Position numbers and translations under genes: made by a program. A stretch of 64,000 nt of DNA from Gemmatimonadota bacterium (GTDB taxonomy: Bacteria > Gemmatimonadota > Gemmatimonadetes > Longimicrobiales > Gaopeijiaceae), in assembly GCA_022826005.1 (NCBI GenBank), contig JAJDVT010000109.1, positions 62,001-126,000 on the forward strand. The letters run 5' to 3'. Below are positions 1-9,000 of this stretch, piece by piece. How positions within the stretch are numbered: the first letter of the stretch is position 1; each line of letters starts with the position of its first letter. Under the pieces are notes generated by a model. That model made no database searches. It saw only the letters and a list, made by a program, of their open reading frames with translations, and was not told where the DNA came from.

Positions 1-2490
1 GGCCGCCGTGTCGATGGTCTCGACCCGGTTGTGCAGGAAGAAGACCTGCCCGCCCCGGTCGAGTTCCTTCTGGCAGGCCTCGGAGACGAGGTGATCGCTC
101 CACCCGAGCACGTGGGTGACGACCGGCATGCGGTCGCGCGGCGGGGTGCGGATCAGCGACAGGTCGCGGATCCCGGTGAGCGACAGGTAGAGCGTCCGGG
201 GGATCGGGGTCGCGGTCAGCGTCAGCACGTCGACGGTGGTGCGAAGCCGCTTGAGGCGCTCCTTCTGGCGGACGCCCAGCCGCTGCTCCTCGTCGATCAC
301 CACCAGTCCGAGGTCGCGGAAGGCCACGTCGCCGGAGAGGAGCCGGTGGGTCCCGATCACGATGTCGGCCTGCCCGCCCGCGGCCGCGGCCAGCACCTGG
401 CGCTGCCGGGCGGGCGGATCCAGGCGCGACAGCGACTCCACCCGCACCGGGTAGTCGGCCAGGCGGTCGCCGAAGGTCCTGGTGTGCTGCACCACCAGGA
501 CGGTGGTGGGGGCCAGCACCGCCACCTGCTTGCCGTCCTGCACGGCCTTGAAGGCGGCGCGGACCGCCACCTCGGTCTTGCCGTACCCGGCGTCCCCGCA
601 CACCAGCCGGTCCATGATTCCGGCCGACTCCATGTCCCGCTTCACGTCCTCCACGGCGCGGCGCTGGTCGGGCGTGTCCTCGTAGAGGAATGAAGACTCC
701 ATCTCGCGCTGCCAGCGGGTGTCGGGCGGGAAGGAGTGGCCGGGGCGGGCGCGGCGGGCGGCCTGTAGCTCGAGCAGCTCGGCGGTCATCCGGTTGATGG
801 CGGCCTGCGTCTTCCGCCTGAGGTTTCTCCAGCGCTTTCCGCCGATGCGGTGCAGCCGCGCGGGGGCGTCTTCCGGGTGCGTGCCCACCCACCGTTCCAC
901 CTGGTCCAGCAGGTTGACGGGGACGCGCAGGATCTCGTCGCCGTCGTAGACGATCACCAGCGACTCGATCGACACGCCCCCGACGGTCACCCGTTCGAGG
1001 CCGCGGAAGCGGCCGATGCCGTGCTCCATGTGCACGACGTAGTCCCCCGGCGAGAGCTGCGCGAGGCTCTCCAGCGAGGCGGCCCCGCGAAACCGCTTCC
1101 GCCGCCTCAGCTTCCGGCCGCGGCCGAAGATCTCGTGGTCGGTGAGGAGGTTGACGGGCGAGGCCGGGTCCGCCAGCCGGAAGCCGCCGCTGATCGAACC
1201 GACGACCAGGTGGCAGGGAAGGACGCGATCACGGACCTGGACGAGTTCCTCCAGGCGCGCCGCCTGCCCCTCGTTGTCGCAGAGGATGTGGGTCTCGGCG
1301 CCCGCCGCGGCCGCTCCGGCCAGGAACGAACGCAGGCGGCGGGTGTTTCGCTCGATCGGCGGAGGGCGCTGCGCCTGGAAGACGGGGTCGCCGACGTGCT
1401 CCTCGATGAAGACGAGCTGCGGATGGCGGCGGGCCCGGTCCGCCAGCGCCTCGGGGGGGAGGAAGAGTTCGCCCGGCCGGGTGGCCGGCGAGCCCCAGCG
1501 GACGGCCTCCCGGTACCGCGCCTCGGCCTGTTGCCACACGGGCCCGGCCTCGTCGGCCCAGTCGCCGCCGCCTGTGCGAACCAGGATGGTGTCGCGCGCG
1601 AGCCGGTCGAGGAGGGAGCAGGGGGCGGGGAGCGCGGCCTGGGGAGGGTGCGGGGATTGCTCCGCGGCGGCCGGGGAGCCGCGAGGGCCGGGCGAGCGCT
1701 CCCGCGTGGCTGGGTCCCCCCGGGACGTGTCCCGGCGCGAGGCCCCGAAGCTGACCGGGAGGATGTCGATCCGGCCGGTGTCGCCGGTGGAGCGCTGGTC
1801 GAGGACGTCGAAGAAGCGGATCGACTCCACGTCGTCGCCCCAGAACTCGACGCGGGCCGGGCCGGCGGCGCCGAAGGAGAAGAGGTCGATCAGGCCGCCG
1901 CGCACGGCGTACTGCCCCGGTTGCTCCACCGTGGGGGCGCGTTCGAAGCCGCGCTCCTCCAGCGCGCCGGCCAGGGTGGCGGGGCGGAGCACCTGGCCGG
2001 TGGTCACCGTGAAGCGGAGTGCCGCGAGGTCGTGGGGAAGCGGCGCCAGCTCCTGCAGGGCGCGCCGGGTGGCCACCAGGATCCGCGCCTGGCCCGCAAG
2101 GAAGGCTTCGAAAGCCTCGACGCGCTGGCCGGTGGCATCCAGGCGGGGATCGTCGCCGTCCGGGGCGAGGGCTTCCCGCTGCGGGTAACGGGTGGCCGCA
2201 CCGGGGCCCAGCAGGGTCTCGAAGTCGCTGAGGTGTTCGCCGGCTTTGCCCGGGGAGGAGGCCGCGACGACCCAGCGGCGGTGGGGGAGAAGGGTGGCGA
2301 GGGCGGCGACGGCAGCGAGGGGGAGGGAGCCGGGAGCGCCGCCGGCCGTCCGGGTGGTGCCGGGGGAGGGGAGGCCGCGGGCCAGCGCGCGCAGGGCGGG
2401 GGTGGCGAGGACCGCTCTGGTGGCGGGGTGGAGGTCCGGGCTCCTGGTGCCGGCCGGCTCCGAGTTGACAACCGGGTCCGGACTACCCAC
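1..2490 (-). CDS. mfd: Transcription-repair coupling factor Mfd, N-terminal 830 residues (C-terminus beyond window)
   Basis: Mfd is a DNA translocase that removes RNA polymerase stalled at lesions and recruits UvrA. Translation from 2490 gives a UvrB-like N-terminal module with the RGGLIDLF stretch and the EFWGDDVESIRFFD stretch, then an RNA-polymerase-interacting/Tudor-like segment PGDYVVHMEHGIGR near residue 480, then SF2 helicase motifs including the DEEQ box (IDEEQRLG, residues 732-739). Family length is about 1150 residues, so the last roughly 300 residues lie past position 1. The start is a GTG at 2488-2490 that overlaps the TAG stop of the upstream VWA gene (GTGGGTAG), implying translational coupling. 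No frameshift was seen between the motifs checked. Recognition is firm; the exact start is inferred. Confidence 0.95.
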   Translation of the reverse strand, partial: MGSPDPVVNSEPAGTRSPDLHPATRAVLATPALRALARGLPSPGTTRTAGGAPGSLPLAAVAALATLLPHRRWVVAASSPGKAGEHLSDFETLLGPGAATRYPQREALAPDGDDPRLDATGQRVEAFEAFLAGQARILVATRRALQELAPLPHDLAALRFTVTTGQVLRPATLAGALEERGFERAPTVEQPGQYAVRGGLIDLFSFGAAGPARVEFWGDDVESIRFFDVLDQRSTGDTGRIDILPVSFGASRRDTSRGDPATRERSPGPRGSPAAAEQSPHPPQAALPAPCSLLDRLARDTILVRTGGGDWADEAGPVWQQAEARYREAVRWGSPATRPGELFLPPEALADRARRHPQLVFIEEHVGDPVFQAQRPPPIERNTRRLRSFLAGAAAAGAETHILCDNEGQAARLEELVQVRDRVLPCHLVVGSISGGFRLADPASPVNLLTDHEIFGRGRKLRRRKRFRGAASLESLAQLSPGDYVVHMEHGIGRFRGLERVTVGGVSIESLVIVYDGDEILRVPVNLLDQVERWVGTHPEDAPARLHRIGGKRWRNLRRKTQAAINRMTAELLELQAARRARPGHSFPPDTRWQREMESSFLYEDTPDQRRAVEDVKRDMESAGIMDRLVCGDAGYGKTEVAVRAAFKAVQDGKQVAVLAPTTVLVVQHTRTFGDRLADYPVRVESLSRLDPPARQRQVLAAAAGGQADIVIGTHRLLSGDVAFRDLGLVVIDEEQRLGVRQKERLKRLRTTVDVLTLTATPIPRTLYLSLTGIRDLSLIRTPPRDRMPVVTHVLGWSDHLVSEACQKELDRGGQVFFLHNRVETIDTAA

Positions 2491-4513
2491 CGGCCGCGGG
2501 ATTCGGCGCGTGGCTGCCGGGGCGCGGGCCTTCGCGGGGACCTGGCGCGGTGCCACGGGGCCGGTGACCCTCCCGGCGACCCGGCACGTCCTTCCCCCGG
2601 TCCGCCTCGCCGCCGCCGGGACGGGACCTCAGCGCGCGCGAGGCCGCCACGACGGTCTCGGCGATCAGCAGCCCCAGGACGAGAAGCCCAATGGGGCGCC
2701 ACGGTTCCGGACCCCGGCCCGAGCGGAAGATGTGCCGGGACCAGGACGAGGCATCGCCCACGATGTCGCGGGTTCCGGGGAGCGCCCGGCGCACCTCGCG
2801 GACGGACGCGGGGGTCAGGTCCGACTCCCGCGCGGGCGGGTTGACCGGAACGGCGTCCAGCAAGTTGTCGCCGGCCAGCGCCCGGTAGAGTCCCGCCGTC
2901 CGGGTCGCCAGGAACGGCTGGTCTCCGTCCACCACGTGTTCAGTCCCCTCCGGGTCCCGCACCAGGGTGGCGGCAGGGGGCGGGCGGAAGTTCACGCCCG
3001 AGGTCACCGACCCGATCCCGCCGCCCCCTTCCGTCCACCGCTCGATGGCCCACTCGAGCAGCGGGATCATCGCCGCGGAGACCGGGAGGCTGGTCGCGAC
3101 TTCGTCCAGAGGGGATGCGAGCAGGACGTAGGGGCCGGCCGGCCCGCTGCCCGCGACCAGCCAGGGGTCGCCGTTCGAGAGGGAGGCTCGCGAGCCGGTG
3201 GTGGGCGGGGCGCCATCCCCGGCGGGCGACATTCGGAAGTAGCGCCGGATCTCTATGTCGGCGAGGTCGACGGCGATGTCGCTCGCCGCGACGCTTGCCC
3301 CCCCGGCCGCGGCCGGGCCGTACCGGAAGGGGATGCCGGCCTCGGCGAGGCGGCGGTTCAGTGCTGGAAGCCGCGCCGGGTCGGGGTGGGGAACCACGAT
3401 GGCGCTCTGCGTGATGCCTCGCCGCTCGAGCCCTTCGCCGCCGACGCTGACGAGGGTGGCCGCGCGTGCGGCTGCCCCCAGCGCGATGCGCTCGCTCTCC
3501 GCGAGGACCGCCAGCGCTTCGGTGAGGAAGATCGAAGCCGGGCCGAGGACGGCGACATCGGTGGGATTCCGTACGGGGAAGGAGAAATAGCGCCGGTCGT
3601 CCGCGGTGAGAGGGTCGGCGTCGATCTCGACGTGGCCCTCGACCCGGCCTGCCGGAAAGGGACCGGCGGGCAGGCGGACCGTGGTGCCGGCGGAGGCACG
3701 GGCCGCGGCCCTGACCTGTCCCCCGATGTAGAGGCGCACACCCACGGTGTCCCCCGTGGGGGCGCCCGTGATGGAGACTGCCGCCTCGGTGCGGCGCCCC
3801 GCCAGCGGAGGGAGTCCCCCGCCGAAGGAGACCCCCTCGATCCCGCGGTTGTCCGCTCCGGTGGCCGGAAACCCGAACACGACGATGGGGATGTCTTCAC
3901 GGGGAAGCGGCGGCTCGGGCATCGCCGTGGCCTGGAGATCGGTGAAGACATGGACCTCGCGCTGGGGCAGCCCGCTCTGACCGACCAGGGCCCGGGCCCG
4001 CTCGATCGCCTGGCGGAGATCGCCGAACGTGTGCGCGGGCCCGGTGGCGTCGATCGCGGCCCGCGCCTGCATGACCCCTCCCGGAACGGCCGGCTCCCAG
4101 GGCGTGCCGGCCCGCACCACCCAGATGACATCGTCGTGGCTGGCGTTGGCCACGCTCTGCCGGGCCACGGCCTTCAGAGTGTCGAGCAGACGGCGCCCGT
4201 CCTGGATGATCGTGGTGCTCAACGAGTTGTCGATGACCAGCGCCAGCGCGGTGGGATCGTGGCTGCCGCCCGATCCCGGAAAATGAATGCGGGCGCCCAG
4301 AAGGACCAGCAGCACCACGAGAGCGGCGCGCAGCAGGAGCAGCAGAAGCTGCTGGGTGCGGATCTGGCGTGCGTGCTCCCTTTCCGTCCTGAGCAGGTAG
4401 CGGATCGCCGGAAAGGTGAAGGTCTTGCTCTCCTGGCGATAGAAGAGGTGCAGGATTACCGGCACCAGCACGACCGCGCCGGCCAGCAGAAAGAGCGGAT
4501 TGAGGAAGCCCAT
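2483..4513 (-). CDS. BatA-like VWA-domain inner-membrane protein
   Basis: A 676-residue membrane protein with the BatA-type N-terminus: two hydrophobic segments (about residues 5-24 and 54-73) flanking a basic linker, followed by a von Willebrand A-like domain whose MIDAS motif DNSLS (residues 95-99) fits D-x-S-x-S. A C-terminal hydrophobic segment follows before an Arg/Gly-rich tail. Such proteins usually work with MoxR AAA ATPases and DUF58 proteins in envelope or complex assembly. Its ATG directly follows the TGA of the DUF58 gene (TGAATG), and its stop overlaps the mfd start. No moxR is visible nearby. The specific substrate is unknown. Confidence 0.8.
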   Translation of the reverse strand: MGFLNPLFLLAGAVVLVPVILHLFYRQESKTFTFPAIRYLLRTEREHARQIRTQQLLLLLLRAALVVLLVLLGARIHFPGSGGSHDPTALALVIDNSLSTTIIQDGRRLLDTLKAVARQSVANASHDDVIWVVRAGTPWEPAVPGGVMQARAAIDATGPAHTFGDLRQAIERARALVGQSGLPQREVHVFTDLQATAMPEPPLPREDIPIVVFGFPATGADNRGIEGVSFGGGLPPLAGRRTEAAVSITGAPTGDTVGVRLYIGGQVRAAARASAGTTVRLPAGPFPAGRVEGHVEIDADPLTADDRRYFSFPVRNPTDVAVLGPASIFLTEALAVLAESERIALGAAARAATLVSVGGEGLERRGITQSAIVVPHPDPARLPALNRRLAEAGIPFRYGPAAAGGASVAASDIAVDLADIEIRRYFRMSPAGDGAPPTTGSRASLSNGDPWLVAGSGPAGPYVLLASPLDEVATSLPVSAAMIPLLEWAIERWTEGGGGIGSVTSGVNFRPPPAATLVRDPEGTEHVVDGDQPFLATRTAGLYRALAGDNLLDAVPVNPPARESDLTPASVREVRRALPGTRDIVGDASSWSRHIFRSGRGPEPWRPIGLLVLGLLIAETVVAASRALRSRPGGGEADRGKDVPGRREGHRPRGTAPGPREGPRPGSHAPNPAAGG

Positions 4514-5449
4514 TCAGGGGAGCCGCTGGCGTTTCCAGAGGTAGAAGCGAAGGGCGCGTGAAAGCGGCTCATCGGTCCCGATGGTGGAATACGCGATGCC
4601 GCGGCTGGTCAACTCGGTGGTCCAGTCGGCGATTGCGCTGCTCACGGCGTCCCGGTATTGCCGGCGCATGTCGGCGACCGAAGTGCGCAGCGAATCGCCC
4701 GTCTCCGGGTCCACGAACCGTGTCTCGCCGGTCGTGGGCAGATCGCGTTCCCCGGGGTCGATGAGGTGGAAGACGAGCACCTCGTGCCCGGTGTGCTGCA
4801 GGTAGATGAGCGCCTTCGCGGTCGCGGCCGGCTCCACGAGCAGGTCCGAGATCAGAATCACCAGTCCCTTCCGCTTAAGCCGCATGGCAACGCGCTTGAT
4901 GGCCGACTCGGAGTCCGTCCTGCCGCCCCCCTTGAGCGCGTGCAGGTGCCGGAGCAGCATGCGCCAGTGCATCTTGCCCCCGCGGGCGCGGATCTGGCGC
5001 ACGATCCGTTCGTGGAAGGCCATGAACCCCACGATGTCGCCCTGGCGGGTCAGGATGAGCGAGATGGCGGCCGCGAGGTGCTTCGCGTACCAGAGCTTGG
5101 TGGGAAGCCCCGTCCGGGAGGACCAATCCATGGACTCGCTCACGTCGATCAGCATGTACGCGCGCAGGTTCGTCTCCTCCTCGTACTGCTTCACGAAGAA
5201 GCGGTCGGAACGCGCGTACATCCGCCAGTCCAGCGTCCGCAGGTCGTCGCCCGGCTGGTAGGCCCGCAGCTCCGCGAACTCCGCGGAGAAGCCGCGATTG
5301 GGGGAGCGGTGCAGGCCGAGCATGAACCCGTGCACCACCTGGCGGGCGATGATGTCGATCCCACCCAGCTGGGCCAGCGTCGCGGGGTCCAGCAGATCGG
5401 TGCGCCGGTCCAGGTGTGGAGTGACGGTTTCGTTCGTAGCCATGGCCAC
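4514..5449 (-). CDS. DUF58 domain-containing protein
   Basis: A 311-residue soluble protein of the DUF58 family. Two hallmark stretches are visible: the YQPGDDLRTLDWRMYAR segment (residues 64-80) and a VWA-like metal-binding DVSES motif (residues 102-106). DUF58 proteins are normally encoded beside MoxR-type ATPases and VWA membrane proteins; here only the VWA partner follows, joined by a TGAATG junction. The start chosen is the first ATG of an ATG-GCC-ATG pair; the second, two codons later, is equally possible. The role is probably in a MoxR-type assembly or stress system, which is inference from family context. Confidence 0.85.
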   Translation of the reverse strand: MAMATNETVTPHLDRRTDLLDPATLAQLGGIDIIARQVVHGFMLGLHRSPNRGFSAEFAELRAYQPGDDLRTLDWRMYARSDRFFVKQYEEETNLRAYMLIDVSESMDWSSRTGLPTKLWYAKHLAAAISLILTRQGDIVGFMAFHERIVRQIRARGGKMHWRMLLRHLHALKGGGRTDSESAIKRVAMRLKRKGLVILISDLLVEPAATAKALIYLQHTGHEVLVFHLIDPGERDLPTTGETRFVDPETGDSLRTSVADMRRQYRDAVSSAIADWTTELTSRGIAYSTIGTDEPLSRALRFYLWKRQRLP

Positions 5450-5539
5450 TGAATCTGCGGCGGGCGCCCGGCGCGGGGAAGGGTCCCGCGGGAGCGCCCG
5501 GCGGCTGCGCCGCTCGAGGCTGAGCCGAAGGTGGGTCGG

Positions 5540-8500
5540 TCAGCCTCCGAGCCGGTACGTCACCGACATCTTGATCCGGCGTCCCTTGGGGCTGTGCGTG
5601 AACCCGTCGTAGGACTGCTCCCAACGCACGTGCGGCGGGTCGGCATCGAGGACGTTCATCACGTAGAGCCCCACGTCCAGATTGCCGGAAGCGCGGCGCA
5701 GCAGGTTGAGGTCCCAGGTCACGAACTGGTCGATATCCTCGAACTCGGTGCCCACAAAGAGCTCATTTGTGTAGCCCGCTACCGTATGGAGATGGTTGAC
5801 CAGGCTGTAGTCGCCGAAGTGGTAGCCGGCCGACAGGCTCGATTTCCACTGCGGGAGCGGCGGCGCGATCGGGTTGCCCCAGTTCAGCTTGCCGGCGGCG
5901 TCGTGCTCGGCGAAGACCTCGGTTTCGCCCACTTCCAGCGCCCTGACGAAGAACTCGCTCGTATGGGTGCCATCGAGTCCGAGCGAGACGATGGCCTCGC
6001 CGACCGGAAACCGGGCACTGGCGTGCAGGTCGAACCCCGACATCTCGATCCCCGGCCAGTTGACGTTGCGCACTTCGATTCGTTCGACGGACTGCACGTC
6101 GCACGTGCCGGTGCCGCGCCCGTCGGGGCAGGTCACGAACCGCTGGATCGCGGCCCGCGAGCTCCCACCCATGTCGTACAGGCGGCTGATGCCCGCATAC
6201 GGCAACACGTCGATCACATCGCGGAAGTCGTAGTCCCAGTAGTCGAGCGACGCTCGCAACCTGGGCAGCTGGAGGTTGACGCCCACGTTGTAGGTGAAGG
6301 CCCGCTCCGGAACCAGGTTCCTGTCGCCGTAGGTGTCGATGGCCTTGTAGATGCCCGCTTCGCTCACATACTCCAGCGATGTGTGGAGATCCTCGTTGAG
6401 GTCATCCACCGAGGGGGTCCGGAAGGTGGTCTGGACCGAGGCACGGAGCGCCAGCGGTCCCGCCAGCGCCACCCTCAGGGCGACTTTGGGATCGAAGCTG
6501 CGCACGGAGCCGTGGAACTCGTAGTTCGCCGCCACCTGGCCGTTGATCCGGTCCCCGATCTCGAGGTTGGTTTCGGCGAAGAAACGATTAACGGTCTGGG
6601 CGTCGTCGTAGTTGTAGAAGCCGGTCGTGAAGTGGAACGGTCCAACCTTCTCCAGACAGCTCCGGTCGCCGGGCACGGGGCACGGGTTGCGCGCGAGGTC
6701 GGCGGCCTCGTTCGGGACCGCCGAAACGCTGAGCCTGCGGAACTGGTATCCGACGGCGTACTCGGCCACTTCCTCGACCAGCCCGCCCCTGAGCATTGCG
6801 TCGACCGTCACGAGGTTGGCTGCGTTGTCGAGATTCACTTCGCCGTTCATCCAGTCGATCAGCTCGGGCGTGTTGTCCAGCCCCGCCACGTAGTCGGGGT
6901 TGGGCGAGCCCTGGTAGGTCGCGCCGGGTTGCGCGGAATGCTGATGGGCGTTGCTGAAGGGGTTGTAGTACATGCACCCGCCCTGGCCCGGCACGGCGCC
7001 TCCCGGCGGTCCCAGGGCCATCCCGGACGGGGTGGTGGCGTCGACGACCACGCCGACCCCGCAATTCGGGCCGCCGAAGCCCCGGAAGGCCAGGAACTTG
7101 CGGTACAGATACTCGCCCGGAAGGTTGGCGTTTCCGGCCGAGCGGGAGAAACTGGCGGCCACCTCGAACACGGACTCGCGCTCACCGAAGAGCTCGAGGT
7201 CGCGCTCCAGCGAGGCGGCGACCCTCTGGGTACGCAAGTCCCGCCGGAGCGTGCGTGGCGGGCCGGAGTTGCCGACCATGCGGCCGAAGAAGTACCAGTC
7301 GTTCTCCAGACACTCCTCCCGTGTGGCGAATCCGGCGCTCTGCCCGTAGCTCTGGCAGAACACACTCCGCCCGGGGTGGTCCGGCTGGATCAGCTGGGTG
7401 CCGTTGTACGGCGAGATCGGCGGGTAGGACGGCGTCGTGATCCAGTTGGGGACCGTGGCCTCCGTCCACAGCGCCTCGAGGTGGTAGCGGGACCGGCCGC
7501 CGAATTCGCCGTTCAGCTCGGCGAAGGTCCGGATCTGCCGGGAGTCCTCGGCCAGGTTGTCGAAGGGCGCGTAGCGGAACCGGCAGGTATCGGACTGTCG
7601 GTATCCTCCGAAGTCCAGGCACTGCGGATCGATGAATATGCCGCCCCATCCTCCGTAGTGGGCATCCGTGAGGGCCGCGACGAACTCCTCCCTGGTCTCA
7701 TCGCCCGTCAATCTCGGGAAGAGGAACGCGCCGGGGTTCCCCGTGTAGGACCAGCCGCCGCCGCCGGGCTCGAAGTCCTGGAGCATCCATTCGCGCTCTT
7801 CCGGCACCAGCTCCTGGGTCAGGAACACCTCGGCCGAGACGACTGCGTGAGCGTTTTCGCCCAGACGGGAGCCCCAGATCGCACCCACGTTGGTCTCGCC
7901 GGCCCCGGCGAAATATTCGTGGGCGCCCGAGAATTCGAGCCCCTCGAAGTCGCCGCGGGTCAGGAAGTTGACCACGCCGGCCACGGCGTCGGAGCCGTAG
8001 ATTGCCGAAGCTCCTTCCTTCACGATCTCCACCCGGTCCACGGCGACCGACGGGAAGGCGTTCACATCGACGAAACGGCCGCCGGAGATGCGCATCGGAA
8101 ACTGTACCTGGCGTCTTCCGTTGAGCAGCACCAGGGTGCGGGAAGCGCCGATCCCGCGCAGGTTGACGCTGGCGGCGGTCTCCGTTACGAGGCCGGGTGG
8201 GCGGGTGGTGTACCAGCCCTGGCGGGCGCCGAGGATGCCGCTGCTGGCCGTCACGTTGCGGAAGAGGTCGAACGACTGCGGCGCGCCCTGCTCGGCGAGG
8301 GTTCTGCGCCCCATCACCGAAACCGCATACGGCAGCTCTATGGGGGACTCCGAAAAGGCCGTGCCCGTGACCACCAGCTCCTCGACGTGAAGAACCGAAT
8401 GTTCCATCTGGAGTTCGAGGGACACGATCCCGCCGCTGGTGACGGTGACCGTCCGGACCACGTCCAGGTGGCCGATCAGTTCGGCGCGCAGCTCGTGCGT

Positions 8501-8725
8501 GCCCGCCGGGACCCCCTCGATGGTGAACCGGCCACCGTCCCGCGACAGCACCCCGAGACCCAGGGCCGGAATGTGGACCTGCGCTCCGTCGAGCAGTTGT
8601 CCGGATTCGGCGTCCGTGACCGTGCCGGTTATGGTGCCGGTGTTCTGCCCCTGGAGTGGTGCGGCGCCGGCTGCGCAGACCATGCACACGAATAGAAGGA
8701 ACGATCTGTCTGGCTTGTTCAGCAT
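5540..8725 (-). CDS. TonB-dependent outer-membrane receptor with carboxypeptidase-like N-terminal domain
   Basis: A 1061-residue outer-membrane transporter. From the chosen ATG at 8725 there is a signal peptide (residues 1-27, ending LQGQ), a carboxypeptidase-regulatory-like beta domain (about 30-108), a TonB-box-like VEELVVTG (114-121), a plug domain (about 124-260, with VNLRGIGASRTLVLLNGRR) and a long beta-barrel ending in alternating residues RIKMSVTYRL. The frame stays open upstream to 8974, but that extension has no signal peptide, and ATG 8725 has a GGGAGC ribosome-binding sequence. It stands alone, divergent from lepA, with no SusD-like lipoprotein beside it. The substrate (siderophore, vitamin, glycan or peptide) cannot be told from the sequence. 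Confidence 0.93.
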   Translation of the reverse strand: MLNKPDRSFLLFVCMVCAAGAAPLQGQNTGTITGTVTDAESGQLLDGAQVHIPALGLGVLSRDGGRFTIEGVPAGTHELRAELIGHLDVVRTVTVTSGGIVSLELQMEHSVLHVEELVVTGTAFSESPIELPYAVSVMGRRTLAEQGAPQSFDLFRNVTASSGILGARQGWYTTRPPGLVTETAASVNLRGIGASRTLVLLNGRRQVQFPMRISGGRFVDVNAFPSVAVDRVEIVKEGASAIYGSDAVAGVVNFLTRGDFEGLEFSGAHEYFAGAGETNVGAIWGSRLGENAHAVVSAEVFLTQELVPEEREWMLQDFEPGGGGWSYTGNPGAFLFPRLTGDETREEFVAALTDAHYGGWGGIFIDPQCLDFGGYRQSDTCRFRYAPFDNLAEDSRQIRTFAELNGEFGGRSRYHLEALWTEATVPNWITTPSYPPISPYNGTQLIQPDHPGRSVFCQSYGQSAGFATREECLENDWYFFGRMVGNSGPPRTLRRDLRTQRVAASLERDLELFGERESVFEVAASFSRSAGNANLPGEYLYRKFLAFRGFGGPNCGVGVVVDATTPSGMALGPPGGAVPGQGGCMYYNPFSNAHQHSAQPGATYQGSPNPDYVAGLDNTPELIDWMNGEVNLDNAANLVTVDAMLRGGLVEEVAEYAVGYQFRRLSVSAVPNEAADLARNPCPVPGDRSCLEKVGPFHFTTGFYNYDDAQTVNRFFAETNLEIGDRINGQVAANYEFHGSVRSFDPKVALRVALAGPLALRASVQTTFRTPSVDDLNEDLHTSLEYVSEAGIYKAIDTYGDRNLVPERAFTYNVGVNLQLPRLRASLDYWDYDFRDVIDVLPYAGISRLYDMGGSSRAAIQRFVTCPDGRGTGTCDVQSVERIEVRNVNWPGIEMSGFDLHASARFPVGEAIVSLGLDGTHTSEFFVRALEVGETEVFAEHDAAGKLNWGNPIAPPLPQWKSSLSAGYHFGDYSLVNHLHTVAGYTNELFVGTEFEDIDQFVTWDLNLLRRASGNLDVGLYVMNVLDADPPHVRWEQSYDGFTHSPKGRRIKMSVTYRLGG

Positions 8726-8892
8726 ATCCAGCTCCCAGGTACAGGGTGAGAGGCAGTTCGGTACGGTGTTCGCGCAGGCGGGTATTCCTAATTGTTGGCC
8801 CGGAGATGCCGATATGCAACTAATGGGGCCGGAACCGAGTCGACCCCCACGGCCATTCGCGAGGCACGGCGAGCGGCGGCCGGGCGGTGCAA

Positions 8893-8922
8893 TTGACCCC
8901 GCAAAAAAGCCGTTGTTACCTT
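8893..8922 (+). promoter_or_regulatory. Putative lepA promoter
   Basis: TTGACC at 8893-8898, an 18-base spacer containing an A-run, and TACCTT at 8917-8922, about 80 bases before the lepA start. The -10-like element fits the TANCTT pattern that recurs before several other genes in this window. This is a pattern-based prediction with no transcript evidence. Confidence 0.45.
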
Positions 8923-9000
8923 CGTTGATGACTTCGGGGCGGGCGGCCGCGGCTGCGCCCCGCGCTCCCTTCATCCCCGGATTCCGGCTGGGCTTCCAAA

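Noticed and set aside
2192-4561. A 789-codon plus-strand frame across mfd and the BatA-like gene.
   Set aside because: It crosses two real minus-strand genes with clear motifs and has no domain of its own.
5455-5535. Palindromes between the TonB receptor and DUF58 genes as an attachment site or terminator.
   Set aside because: They are short GC palindromes (such as TCCCGCGGGA) expected by composition, with no T-run or flanking repeats.
5531-8695. A 1054-codon open frame on the plus strand opposite the TonB-dependent receptor.
   Set aside because: It is the antisense shadow of a high-GC gene: low complexity, rich in Arg, Gly, Val and His, no recognisable domain, while the minus strand has a signal peptide, plug and barrel.
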